Under the pieces are notes generated by a model. That model saw only the letters and a list, made by a program, of their open reading frames with translations, was not told the origin of the DNA and did no database searches. This document shows, one piece after another, positions 28,888 through 37,019 of a DNA stretch of 52,570 nt. The first letter of the stretch is position 1. Each line of letters starts with the position of its first letter. The DNA is from Clostridium celatum DSM 1785 (GTDB taxonomy: Bacteria > Bacillota > Clostridia > Clostridiales > Clostridiaceae). The stretch covers positions 1 through 52,570 of the forward strand of contig NZ_KB291598.1 in assembly GCF_000320405.1 (NCBI RefSeq), given 5' to 3'. A program made the position numbers and the translations under genes.

Positions 28888-29856
28888 ATTAAATGGGGGA
28901 TAATAGCACCAGGAACTATTGCAAATGCTTTTGCTAAAGAAATAAATAATTCACAAGATGGAAAACTTGTAGCAGTATATGGAAGGAATTTAGATAAGGC
29001 TAAAAGATTTTCAGAGAAATATAATATAGACAACTATTATAGTGATATAAATGAATTTTTAAATGATGATAATATAGATGCAGTATATATAGCTACTCCG
29101 CATAATTATCATATGGAGTATGCTATAAAGTGTATTAGAGCAAAGAAGCATATATTGTGTGAGAAGCCATTTTCATATAATTATAAAACTAGTAAAGAAG
29201 TATTAGAGTTAGCAAAGGAAAATAATATATTTATAATGGAAGCATTATGGACTTTATTTTTACCAGCAATAAAGCAAGCTAAAAAATGGATTGAAGAAAA
29301 TAAAATAGGAAAAGTAAAATTAATAACAGCAAATTTTGGTTTCAAGAGTGAAGAAGATATTAACTCGAGGTTATATAATCCAAATTTAGCTGGAGGAGCA
29401 TTATTGGATGTTGGAATATACCCAATATTATTTTCTAATTATATAATTGGAGATAAACCAATTGAAATAAAAGCTAATGCAACAATGACTAGAACTAATG
29501 TTGATGAAACTGATGCTATTAGTTTTAAATATACTGATGGAGAAGTAGCATCATTAACATGTTCTATTTCAACTGAAACTGATAATACAGCAGTTATTTA
29601 TGGAGAAAAAGGAAAGATAGTTATACCTACTTTTTGGATGGCAAAGGAAGCTTATTTATATAGTGAGAATAATGAAGAAAAGTTTAAAGATGAATATAAT
29701 GAAGCAGGTTATAAGTATGAGATTATAGAGGCTAATAGCTGTATAAGTGATAAGAAGCTAGAAAGCAATGTAGCATCACATAATTTAACTTTAGATTTAG
29801 CAGCAATAATGGATGAAATTAGAGAACAAATAGCATTAGTATATCCTTTTGAATAA
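28885..29856 (+). CDS. Gfo/Idh/MocA family oxidoreductase
   Basis: A 323-aa NAD(P)-dependent dehydrogenase acting on sugars, inositols or related diols. The N-terminal Rossmann fold begins MIKWGIIAPGTIANAFAKEI. The nucleotide-fold centre is VYIATPHNYHMEYAIKCI, and the catalytic Lys motif is CEKPF. The C-terminal domain has LAGGALLDVGIYPI. Length and domain order are normal. Substrate unknown; no sugar transport gene adjoins it. Its ATG lacks an SD at normal distance (see the hairpin at 28842). Confidence 0.9.
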   Translation: MIKWGIIAPGTIANAFAKEINNSQDGKLVAVYGRNLDKAKRFSEKYNIDNYYSDINEFLNDDNIDAVYIATPHNYHMEYAIKCIRAKKHILCEKPFSYNYKTSKEVLELAKENNIFIMEALWTLFLPAIKQAKKWIEENKIGKVKLITANFGFKSEEDINSRLYNPNLAGGALLDVGIYPILFSNYIIGDKPIEIKANATMTRTNVDETDAISFKYTDGEVASLTCSISTETDNTAVIYGEKGKIVIPTFWMAKEAYLYSENNEEKFKDEYNEAGYKYEIIEANSCISDKKLESNVASHNLTLDLAAIMDEIREQIALVYPFE

Positions 29857-29984
29857 TATATGAATTTTTTTAATATAATATTTAGTTTAAAATTTGCAAC
29901 TAAATATGGGTAAAAGTATAGACAGTATATAAATTCTAATGTGAAAGTACGGTTATTATTGTTATAAATGTAATAAAATTATTC

Positions 29985-30013
29985 TTGAAATAAATATAGA
30001 TTTTATATATAAT
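29985..30013 (+). promoter_or_regulatory. Strong promoter of a short transcript
   Basis: TTGAAA (29985-29990), 17 nt and TATAAT (30008-30013) match sigma-A closely. The only thing directly downstream is the hairpin at 30046-30075. Confidence 0.7.
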
Positions 30014-30019
30014 AAAAAA

Positions 30020-30084
30020 AGAAATTTATGCGCGTATAATTGTTCAGCGTGGAATCAAGTGTTTGGTTCCACGCTTATTTTTTT
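30020..30084 (+). ncRNA. Candidate short RNA ending in a terminator
   Basis: From the predicted start near 30020, a transcript of about 65 nt would end at the stem AGCGTGGAA/TTCCACGCT (30046-30054 with 30067-30075), followed by TTATTTTTTT. It contains no ORF. It may be an independent small RNA or a leader that attenuates the DUF2798 gene at 30157. The remainder of 29857-30156 is AT-rich. Confidence 0.45.
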
Positions 30085-30156
30085 GTTAAATAAAAATAAA
30101 ACTTACTACTGACGTTAATTCATAGGAGTAAGTTCAATTAGGGAGAGAAAATAGAA

Positions 30157-30656
30157 ATGGAATTTTATATGAAGTTACCAAGAAATAAGAAAGAGATGGC
30201 AGTTTTTATAGGTATAATTTCAGTTATATCTGTATGTATAATTGCACCATTAATAACATGTTTTGAAGTTGGATTTAATATGACAGTGTGGGAACAAGCT
30301 ATGAAAAGTGTGCCCTTTATATGGATTAGTGTTATTATAATTGTTTTACTTACTCATAAGCCAGCAGAATGGTTAACAAGAAAAATAATAAAAGAAGAAG
30401 ATAGTTTAATGCACATATTATAGTAAATACATTATGGACAGTATTTTTAATGTCAATTTTATTAACTGTAATTGGAACATGGATTGGTATAGGAAAAATA
30501 ACTATGGAGCCTATTTATAAGTTTTTTTATAAATGGCCAAGAAACTTTGCAATTGCATTTGCTGTAGAAATTTTTATAGCACAACCTATTGCTAGATTTG
30601 TAATGTTAAAATTACATGAATCACAAGAGAAGAGAGTTGAACTTTCTCAAGGATAA
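30157..30656 (+). pseudogene. DUF2798 membrane protein, one-base frameshift
   Basis: A four-helix membrane protein with two DUF2798-like halves, FIGIISVISVCIIAPLITCF ... WISVIIIVLLTHKPAEWLTR and LWTVFLMSILLTVIGTWIGI ... FAIAFAVEIFIAQPIARFVM. The first frame stops at 30421-30423 after SLMHIL; the second frame, readable from IVNTLWTV, has no own RBS. One missing base at about 30414-30420 joins them into about 166 residues. Function of the family is unknown. The RBS GGGAGAG precedes ATG 30157. Confidence 0.82.
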
Positions 30657-30680
30657 AAAATAATTAAAAATTATTTTTTT
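30655..30680 (+). terminator. Terminator after the DUF2798 gene
   Basis: AAAAAATAATT, a 3-nt loop and AATTATTTTTT form a compact stem overlapping the stop codon. Confidence 0.75.
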
Positions 30681-30693
30681 GTTAAGAAAAAAC

Positions 30694-30722
30694 TTACGAA
30701 AAAAATTTGAAATTGATATAAT
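30694..30722 (+). promoter_or_regulatory. Promoter of the structured leader
   Basis: TTACGA (30694-30699), 17 nt and TATAAT (30717-30722). Transcription would begin near 30729, at the start of the leader described next. Confidence 0.6.
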
Positions 30723-30728
30723 ATATAT

Positions 30729-30809
30729 ATAGGAAGATCTAGTAATTACTGGGTAAACGAAAAGGATTTGTTTCGCTCTAATTCACTGAGTTTAACAAGT
30801 CCTTTTTTT
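30729..30809 (+). ncRNA. Structured leader with terminator/antiterminator choice
   Basis: The leader holds AGTAATTACT (self-complementary), then two exclusive pairings. In one, AAGGATTTGTT (30762-30772) pairs with AACAAGTCCTT (30794-30804) before a T-run. In the other, CGAAA (30758-30762) pairs with TTTCG (30771-30775), placing AGGATTTG in the loop and breaking the terminator. This is the layout of a riboswitch or attenuator. I do not recognise a known class. It precedes the 80-aa gene at 30866 by 57 nt. Confidence 0.5.
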
Positions 30810-30865
30810 CATATTGATGCATAGTAGCATTAATATAAATTAATAATTTAAGGAGGAATTCAGAA

Positions 30866-31108
30866 ATGAAAAGAGTAAAGGCTGCCTGTATTATACAGAC
30901 ATTACATTTTCAATTAAAGGAGGATTTAGATCATGAGTATGCAGTGAAAATGATTAAAGACGAAGTAGATAAGTATAAAAAAAGTCTTGAAAAATCTAAA
31001 ATGAAGTATAGAATTCTATCTGAAACAGAGCAAGAGGATGGATCTGTTATAATAGAGATTAAGAAACAGTATAATCAGTCACCAATTGGAAAATATTTAG
31101 AAGAATAG
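30866..31108 (+). CDS. Small hypothetical protein (80 aa)
   Basis: ATG with the RBS AAGGAGG gives a charged, soluble 80-aa protein: MKRVKAACIIQTLHFQLKED, YAVKMIKDEVDKYKKSLEKS, ending KQYNQSPIGKYLEE. Predicted by eye as beta-alpha-beta with a central helix. No membrane segment or metal motif. I cannot name a family. It lies alone between a structured leader and a terminator, which suggests regulated single-gene expression. Confidence 0.75.
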   Translation: MKRVKAACIIQTLHFQLKEDLDHEYAVKMIKDEVDKYKKSLEKSKMKYRILSETEQEDGSVIIEIKKQYNQSPIGKYLEE

Positions 31109-31190
31109 CTATTGAAGTACTAATTATATTATATTTAGATTATTTTACATCAGAGTTACAGCTAAATAAATATTAATAAGATTATATTAT

Positions 31191-31231
31191 AGTAAAAGTT
31201 GATAATTGAAGTTATCAACTTTTACTTTTTT
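31191..31231 (+). terminator. Terminator after the 80-aa gene
   Basis: AGTAAAAGTTGATAA (31191-31205) and TTATCAACTTTTACT (31212-31226) form a 15-bp stem followed by TTTTT. Confidence 0.85.
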
Positions 31232-31363
31232 ATATAAAAAGCAAAAGAATAAAAAATTGGATGGCAAATTAACATGAAAGATAAATTAAGAAGTAATTAT
31301 TATTTATAATATGATAAAATATAGGTAGTTAAAGTAATTTATTAAATAAAGGGGTAAGTATAA

Positions 31364-32017
31364 GTGGAGAGGTTAATTACAGTTAAGGGAATTGGTAATG
31401 TAAATGTTAAGCCAGATTTAATAATTATAAATATGGAGTTAGTATCACATAAATATGATTATGAAGAAACTATGAAGTTAGCTACAGATTCAGTAAGTAA
31501 ATTAGAAAAAGCTATAGAAGAAGCTGGATTTAATAAGAAAGAATTAAAAACAACAAGCTTTAATATTAGAACAAGTTATAAGAGTTATTATGATGAAAAT
31601 AAGAATTACAAAAACAAATTTGATGGTTATATTTGTGAGCAAGGTTTAAAGCTTCAATTTGATTTGGATATGCAAGTATTATCAAAGGTACTTACAGCAA
31701 TTACAAAGTCAGAAGTGGAACCTAGATTAAATATAAGATTTTCTGTGAAAGATAAAGATAAAGTAAATGAAGAACTTCTTATTAACGCAACAGAAAATGC
31801 AAGAAGAAAGGCAGAAGTTTTAGCTAAGGCATCTAAAGTGAATCTTGGTAAATTAGTAACTATAAATTATAACTGGAGTGAAGTAGGTATTTATTCTAAA
31901 ACAACATATGAAATGGAGAATAAAAGCCTTGTTATGGAAGAAGCATATGCACCTAATATTGAACCAGATGATATAGAACTAAGTGATACTGCAACATTTG
32001 TTTGGGAAATAAAATAA
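31364..32017 (+). CDS. SIMPL domain protein (DUF541)
   Basis: A 217-aa protein of the SIMPL/DUF541 (YggE/BP26-like) family; known members affect oxidative stress resistance or form oligomeric rings, and the molecular role is unclear. Typical start ITVKGIGNVNVKPDLIIINM; later TSFNIRTSYKSYYDENKNYK, NATENARRKAEVLAKAS and GKLVTINYNWSE. There is no signal peptide, so it is likely cytoplasmic here. Start GTG 31364 with the RBS GGGGTAAG. Confidence 0.87.
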   Translation: MERLITVKGIGNVNVKPDLIIINMELVSHKYDYEETMKLATDSVSKLEKAIEEAGFNKKELKTTSFNIRTSYKSYYDENKNYKNKFDGYICEQGLKLQFDLDMQVLSKVLTAITKSEVEPRLNIRFSVKDKDKVNEELLINATENARRKAEVLAKASKVNLGKLVTINYNWSEVGIYSKTTYEMENKSLVMEEAYAPNIEPDDIELSDTATFVWEIK

Positions 32018-32031
32018 ATAATAGAAATATA

Positions 32032-32067
32032 GAAAATATACATCTAATAAAAGGTGTGTATTTTTTT
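32032..32067 (+). terminator. Terminator after the SIMPL gene
   Basis: AATATACA pairs with TGTGTATT (one G-U) before a T-run of seven. Confidence 0.55.
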
Positions 32068-32261
32068 AATATATACTAGAAGGTGAAAATTTTACTACTA
32101 ATAAATAGTATTTTAAAAGTACTATTTGAAATTCATTATTAAAAATTCACTTAAGATGACTAAAATTTTTTAATAAAACATAAAAATTTAATAAAGAGAA
32201 ATTAATTAATAAAAAATGATAAGATATAAACATATAAGATATTAGGGAGACATAAGTTGAT

Positions 32262-32699
32262 ATGATAAGAAATATAAAAAGTAAAGATATAGATAGAATA
32301 ATGGGAATTTGGTTAAGAAGTACTATAAAAGCTCATGATTTTATATCTAAAGAATATTGGGAAGACAACTATAATGATGTAAGAAATATATACATACCTA
32401 TGGCTGAAACAGTTGTATATGAAGATGAAGAGGATATAAAAGGTTTTATAAGTATAATAAATAATGAATTTATAGGCGCATTATTTGTGGATATAGATTA
32501 TCAAGGTAGTGGTATTGGTAAAAAGTTAATAGATTATGTAATGGATAGATATAAAAAGTTAAATTTAGCAGTATATAAGGAAAATAAAAAATCAGTGGAA
32601 TTTTATATTAATAGAGGATTTAAAATAATAAAAGAACAAGTAAATGAAGACTCAGGACATAATGAATATATAATGGAAAAGGCAGTAGATATAAATTAA
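32262..32699 (+). CDS. GNAT family N-acetyltransferase (YjaB-like)
   Basis: A 145-aa acetyl-CoA-dependent acetyltransferase. The N-terminus carries the YjaB-like pattern DRIMGIWLRSTIKAHDFIS. Motif A for acetyl-CoA binding is DYQGSGIGKKLIDYVMD, and the terminal part AVYKENKKSVEFYINRGFKI is typical of GNAT motif B. Acceptor unknown. It is followed 48 nt later by the Ppx/GppA gene on the same strand, perhaps one transcript. Confidence 0.88.
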   Translation: MIRNIKSKDIDRIMGIWLRSTIKAHDFISKEYWEDNYNDVRNIYIPMAETVVYEDEEDIKGFISIINNEFIGALFVDIDYQGSGIGKKLIDYVMDRYKKLNLAVYKENKKSVEFYINRGFKIIKEQVNEDSGHNEYIMEKAVDIN

Positions 32700-32746
32700 G
32701 GTATTGATAAAATATTAAATTGAAAATGAAGTAATAGGTGAGTAAG

Positions 32747-33661
32747 GTGGAAAGAAGAGCAGTAATAGATATTGGATCAAACTCTGTAAGATTAATAATT
32801 TATAAAATACAAGAAGACTCAACATTTAAAGTAATTAATGAAGAAAAAAGAACAATTAGATTAGGAAGTTATTTAACAGAAGATAATTATTTAGCTGATC
32901 AGGGAATAGATACACTTATTAATGTACTAAAAGAGTTTAAATTTATATGTAAAAGATATGAAGTTACAGATATTTGTGTTGTTGCAACAGAAGCTATTAG
33001 AAGGTCTATAAATAGAGATGATATTTGTAATAAAGTTCAAGTAGATTTAGGATTAAAAATAAATATTTTATCAGGAGAAGAGGAAGCTAGATATGGATAT
33101 TTAGCAATTAAAAATTCAATGAGAGAAAAGGACGCTATTTTATTGGATTTAGGTGGCTCAAGTATGGAGATTACGCTTATGAAAAATGGAGAATTAAAAG
33201 AAACTATAAGTTTACCATTAGGATGTATTCCTCTTACTAAAAGATTTAATAATATTGAAACTGAAGATGAAAGGATTAAGCTTAATACATTTATTTATGA
33301 TACTATTAATGAAATATCATGGTTAATAAAAAATGATAAAATGAATGTAATTGGAATTGGTGGTATTGCAAAACATATAGCCAGAGTATATAAGGAAGAT
33401 AAAGATTATCCTAAAGAATTACTTCACAATTATAGTATGACAATAGATGAAATCTCTAAAATATATAATGATTTTTTAAAATTACCTATAAATGAAAGAA
33501 GTAAAGTTAAAGGGTTATCAAAAAAGAGAGCTGAGATATTTGCAGCACCAGTTGGGGCTATTTTATCAATACTTCAATATTTAAATTCGGAAAAGCTTAT
33601 TATAAGTGCTGTGGGACTTAGAGAAGGTATAATTTATGAAAATTTAAAAAATAAAATATAA
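32747..33661 (+). CDS. Ppx/GppA family phosphatase
   Basis: A 304-aa protein of the exopolyphosphatase/guanosine pentaphosphatase family (actin-like ATPase fold). Motifs are AVIDIGSNSVRLIIYK (phosphate 1), catalytic region SGEEEARYGYLAIKN, and phosphate 2 LLDLGGSSMEITL. It lacks the extra C-terminal domains of E. coli Ppx, as is usual for the short Firmicute form. It would degrade polyphosphate or (p)ppGpp-type nucleotides. GTG 32747 is preferred because AGGTGAG ends 4 nt before it. Confidence 0.88.
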   Translation: MERRAVIDIGSNSVRLIIYKIQEDSTFKVINEEKRTIRLGSYLTEDNYLADQGIDTLINVLKEFKFICKRYEVTDICVVATEAIRRSINRDDICNKVQVDLGLKINILSGEEEARYGYLAIKNSMREKDAILLDLGGSSMEITLMKNGELKETISLPLGCIPLTKRFNNIETEDERIKLNTFIYDTINEISWLIKNDKMNVIGIGGIAKHIARVYKEDKDYPKELLHNYSMTIDEISKIYNDFLKLPINERSKVKGLSKKRAEIFAAPVGAILSILQYLNSEKLIISAVGLREGIIYENLKNKI

Positions 33662-33663
33662 AA

Positions 33664-33692
33664 TAGGGAAACCGTTAGTTTCCCCATTTTTT
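33664..33692 (+). terminator. Terminator after ppx/gppA
   Basis: GGGAAAC (33666-33672) and GTTTCCC (33678-33684) form the stem, followed by CATTTTTT. Confidence 0.7.
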
Positions 33693-33739
33693 ATCATTAT
33701 ATTTGCATACAAATTATTAATTATTCAATTAGTATTAGA

Positions 33740-35473
33740 TTAACTTAATATCTCTTCCAACTCTTCAGATAAAGATTTTGCAAGAATAAAATTATTATCT
33801 CTTAAAGCTAGTTCTATTTTTGTTTCAACTAATTTTTTCTTTTGTTCAATTTCTAAATAGTCCTTGTTAAAATGATTAGCATAAATCATCTCTTTAAATT
33901 CTTTAATACTAATTTTTCTAATTTTTTTATCTTCAATGATTAAAACATAATCTATACAGTTTGTTATAGTATAGTAATCATGAGAAACCATTAAAATAGC
34001 GCCTTTATAGTTTTTAATAGCTTTTTCTAATGCTATTTGTGAATATGTATCTAAGTGACTTGTAGGTTCATCAAGAAGTAGAAGGTCAGTTCTAATTTCA
34101 CCAATTTTAGCTAGCTGAAGCAGATTTTTTTCTCCACCAGATAAAGTTCCTATCTTTTGATTAAGTAATTCTTCATTAAAATTATAACCTTCCAGATATT
34201 CTTTAATATCATCACGAGTTTTAAAACCAAGATCAAAGAACTCTTCAAGTATTGTATTAGAATAATTTAATGTTTGACCTTGAAGCTGAGATAAATAACC
34301 TATATTAATATCTTTATCTATTTCAATAGAAGAATTATTATTTTTAAAGATTTCTTGGAAAAGTGTAGATTTACCTGTACCATTTGAACCAACAATAGCT
34401 ACTTTATCAGTTGATTTAATATGAAAGCTAACATTTTCTAAAAGCACTTCATCAAAAGCAACACTATAGTCATTAACTTTTAAAGCTGTTTTTTCTTCTA
34501 CTTCATTAGTTGTAACGAAAATAATATTAGGTTCTTTAATATCTACAAATGGAGCTTTAATCCTACGTTTTTCTAATCTTTCTTGGAATTTAACTCTAGC
34601 CCTTAAAGTTTTTCCTCTAAATTGTTCAGCATTCTCTGTTGCTAGTTCTCTTAATTTATCTATTAAGATTTCATTTCTCTCAATTTCTTCAGTATCAGCA
34701 GTTGCTAATTCTTGCAATTCAATTTTAGTTTGAAGTAATGAGAAATTATAATCAATATAGCTACCATCAAACTCCTGTATTTCCATGTTTTCAAGATGAA
34801 TAATTTTATTGAAACAATGATTTAATAAGTATCTATTATGGGTAATAATTAATGTTGTTCCTTTGTGTGAATTGATTAGATCCTTAAGAGAATTAAGATT
34901 TTTAAAATCTAAAAATACGTCTGGTTCATCCATAATAAGTAAGTCAGGACTAGTTAGCATTGATTTAATTACTTGAATAAGCTTGAATTCTCCACCACTA
35001 AGCTCAGATATTAATAAATCTTTATATTTAATTAATTCTATAAGATTTAATTTTCTATCAATAATATTTTCAAAATCATCACCATTAATTGCTTCAAATG
35101 CATCTAGAGCTTGTTGATATTTTTCAAGTAAAGTATCTATATCTGATGATGTCTCCATTTCAGCACATATAGATGTTATTTCATTTTGTAGTTTAATAAA
35201 GTCTTCTGCAAGATATTCAAAAACTGTAATATTTTTTGTTTTATCTAGCTCTTGGAATTGACGCACATATCCAATTCTACAATTTGGCTCCATTTCTAAT
35301 GATCCATCAAACATATATTTTTCTGGATCCATAATTATATCTATAAGCGTACTTTTTCCACTACCATTTGTTCCTATAAAGGCACAGTGTTGACCTTCTT
35401 CTAATGTAAAGGAAATATTATTATATAGATTTTTTTGTGGAAAGGAGTAGGATAAGTTTTCAATTTTTAGCAT
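33740..35473 (-). CDS. ABC-F family ATPase
   Basis: A 577-aa soluble protein with two ABC ATPase domains joined by a charged linker and no membrane domain, the ABC-F layout. Such proteins act on the ribosome as translation factors or antibiotic-protection proteins. Domain 1: IGTNGSGKST (residues 33-42), LSGGE (158-162), MDEPDVFLDF (181-190). Linker (about 240-310) with AEQFRGKTLRARVKFQERL. Domain 2: VGSNGTGKST, LSGGEKNLLQLAKI, LLLDEPTSHLD. Domain 1 has DEPD rather than the common DEPT-N-HLD. Which drug, if any, is unknown. A terminator-like hairpin lies 22 nt before its ATG, as in attenuator-controlled resistance genes. Confidence 0.9.
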   Translation of the reverse strand: MLKIENLSYSFPQKNLYNNISFTLEEGQHCAFIGTNGSGKSTLIDIIMDPEKYMFDGSLEMEPNCRIGYVRQFQELDKTKNITVFEYLAEDFIKLQNEITSICAEMETSSDIDTLLEKYQQALDAFEAINGDDFENIIDRKLNLIELIKYKDLLISELSGGEFKLIQVIKSMLTSPDLLIMDEPDVFLDFKNLNSLKDLINSHKGTTLIITHNRYLLNHCFNKIIHLENMEIQEFDGSYIDYNFSLLQTKIELQELATADTEEIERNEILIDKLRELATENAEQFRGKTLRARVKFQERLEKRRIKAPFVDIKEPNIIFVTTNEVEEKTALKVNDYSVAFDEVLLENVSFHIKSTDKVAIVGSNGTGKSTLFQEIFKNNNSSIEIDKDINIGYLSQLQGQTLNYSNTILEEFFDLGFKTRDDIKEYLEGYNFNEELLNQKIGTLSGGEKNLLQLAKIGEIRTDLLLLDEPTSHLDTYSQIALEKAIKNYKGAILMVSHDYYTITNCIDYVLIIEDKKIRKISIKEFKEMIYANHFNKDYLEIEQKKKLVETKIELALRDNNFILAKSLSEELEEILS

Positions 35474-35495
35474 AGTAGTACCTCTCTTTATCGCT

Positions 35496-35531
35496 AAAAA
35501 AGAGCCTATATTTAATAAAAATAAGCTCTTT
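35496..35531 (-). promoter_or_regulatory. Candidate attenuator (terminator) in the ABC-F leader
   Basis: On the minus strand AAAGAGC pairs with GCTCTTT, extended by T-rich sequence (TTTTTT), giving an intrinsic terminator 22 nt upstream of the ABC-F start. No gene ends there; the upstream region 35532-35735 has only leader sequence. A 17-codon ORF (35634 to 35581, minus) could be a leader peptide, but it lacks a visible SD. Confidence 0.55.
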
Positions 35532-35735
35532 AATATTATTATTTTATCAATGAAAATTTTACACTTGATAAAGATATTTTTTAGTTTAATATTGATAGAT
35601 TAACACTTTTTTGAGCTAAGTTCAATGATTTCATATAAGTAACAAAAATTGTCATAGTAAATTTAGAATTATGGATGGCCTAGTGAGTTGAATATAATTT
35701 ACTTTCTAGAATAATATTATTAAGCTAGGGAAATA

Positions 35736-35758
35736 TTATCTTATTAATAATAAGATAA
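35736..35758. repeat. Perfect inverted repeat at an RBS
   Basis: TTATCTTATT, loop AAT and AATAAGATAA form a 10-bp perfect palindrome whose right arm ends next to the RBS (AAGGAG) of the 142-aa gene. It may be an operator or an RBS-masking hairpin. Confidence 0.55.
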
Positions 35759-35768
35759 GGAGATAATT

Positions 35769-36197
35769 ATGTTACAAAAAATAGAGGAAATTAATTTATT
35801 AAAATTAATGAAGGATATAAAAAATATGATTTCAGAAGGTAAGGTGGAATTAAAGAATGAGGATTATGAAATCAGAATAAGAAAAAATGATAATATTACT
35901 GATTTAGAACCATTAATGAAATTACTAAATATTATGGTAAAGGAAGATTACTTAGTAACAGAGCTATACTTTGAAAATAAGACTGATTTTGAAAAGTGTT
36001 TTAATGTTAAATATGAGAATAGACTAAATGAGATATTTCATAGTATAAGAATAGAAGAACTTAGATGGGAAGATGAAGACACTTATAATGGAACATTTAT
36101 TTATCATGAAGTTTATGGAGGAAAATTAAAATTTGAATTAGCATGTATTAAGTATTTAGCTAGATTTCAAAGACAGATAATATGGGATATAGGTTAA
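35769..36197 (+). CDS. Hypothetical protein (142 aa)
   Basis: A soluble, acidic 142-aa protein: MLQKIEEINLLKLMKDIKNM, a middle IFHSIRIEELRWEDEDTYNG, ending ACIKYLARFQRQIIWDIG. ATG has the RBS AAGGAG. No signal peptide, TM segment or catalytic motif seen; the family is not recognised. It precedes yjbQ by 50 nt and could be co-transcribed with it. The palindrome at its RBS suggests regulated expression. Confidence 0.7.
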   Translation: MLQKIEEINLLKLMKDIKNMISEGKVELKNEDYEIRIRKNDNITDLEPLMKLLNIMVKEDYLVTELYFENKTDFEKCFNVKYENRLNEIFHSIRIEELRWEDEDTYNGTFIYHEVYGGKLKFELACIKYLARFQRQIIWDIG

Positions 36198-36247
36198 GAT
36201 TTAACTTATAATAGAGACAAAAATATTATTATTAATTGAGGTATGAT

Positions 36248-36655
36248 ATGAATAAGTTATATAAACATTCTTTGAAAATTGATAACAGACAAACAATGAT
36301 TGATATTACAAGTATTATTGAAGAAGATATTAAAAATAGTGGTGTTGAAGAGGGAATAGCAATTATATATTGTCCGCATACAACAGCTGGAATTACTATA
36401 AATGAAAATGCTGACCCTGATGTTGTTAGGGATTTAATTTATGGCTTTGAAAAGGTATATCCAACAAATGATAAAAATTATAAACACTTTGAAGGTAATT
36501 CACATGCACATATGAAATCTTCAACTATAGGTGCATCTCAAACACTAATTATAAATGAAGGAAGATTGATTTTAGGACGCTGGCAAGATGTATACTTTTG
36601 TGAGTTTGATGGACCTAGAAATAGAACATTTTATGTTAAAATAATGGAAGGTTAG
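36248..36655 (+). CDS. YjbQ family protein (UPF0047)
   Basis: A 135-aa beta-barrel-like protein of the secondary thiamine-phosphate synthase/YjbQ family. Clear motifs are [20 protein letters not shown] and [20 protein letters not shown], which carry the conserved His and Glu. Weak thiamine-phosphate synthase activity is reported for family members, but the physiological role is uncertain. ATG 36248 is used because GAGG lies just before it. Confidence 0.88.
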   Translation: MNKLYKHSLKIDNRQTMIDITSIIEEDIKNSGVEEGIAIIYCPHTTAGITINENADPDVVRDLIYGFEKVYPTNDKNYKHFEGNSHAHMKSSTIGASQTLIINEGRLILGRWQDVYFCEFDGPRNRTFYVKIMEG

Positions 36656-36800
36656 TTAATTGAAGAGAGTGTATTTGTACCTAGAATTTCTTTGAAGCTG
36701 ATAGGGGATAAATTAAAAAAATTCTCAGAATTGCATATGTAATATCATAGAAGAAAAATAGAGTTTCATAAGTATAACAATAAGGTGGTGCAATTTATAA

Positions 36801-36995
36801 ATGAAGGACTTATCAAAAAAGATAATTGAAGTAGAACTTATATCATTAGATCCTTATAGAGCGACTAGGGAAGAGGTACTTTCAGAAGATACATTTAAAT
36901 ATATAAATGCTATTGAAAATGAGTTTTTAAAAGAGAGTATTATATTATACTCTAATATAAGCATTATACCTAAATATGATAAAATTAATAAGTAA
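36801..36995 (+). CDS. Small hypothetical protein (64 aa)
   Basis: ATG 36801 gives MKDLSKKIIEVELISLDPYR, ending ISIIPKYDKINK; acidic and helical. The SD (AAGGTGGTG) is about 10 nt upstream, acceptable. It lies 24 nt before the helicase gene in the same direction, so the pair may form an operon. No family recognised. Confidence 0.55.
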   Translation: MKDLSKKIIEVELISLDPYRATREEVLSEDTFKYINAIENEFLKESIILYSNISIIPKYDKINK

Positions 36996-37019
36996 AGAAA
37001 TTATAATGGGGGAGTAATA

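Noticed and set aside
36656..36742. Short open stretch after yjbQ (reads ...KLIGDKLKKFSELHM)
   Set aside because: No start codon or RBS in that frame; it could be a relic of a small gene, but the evidence is too thin.
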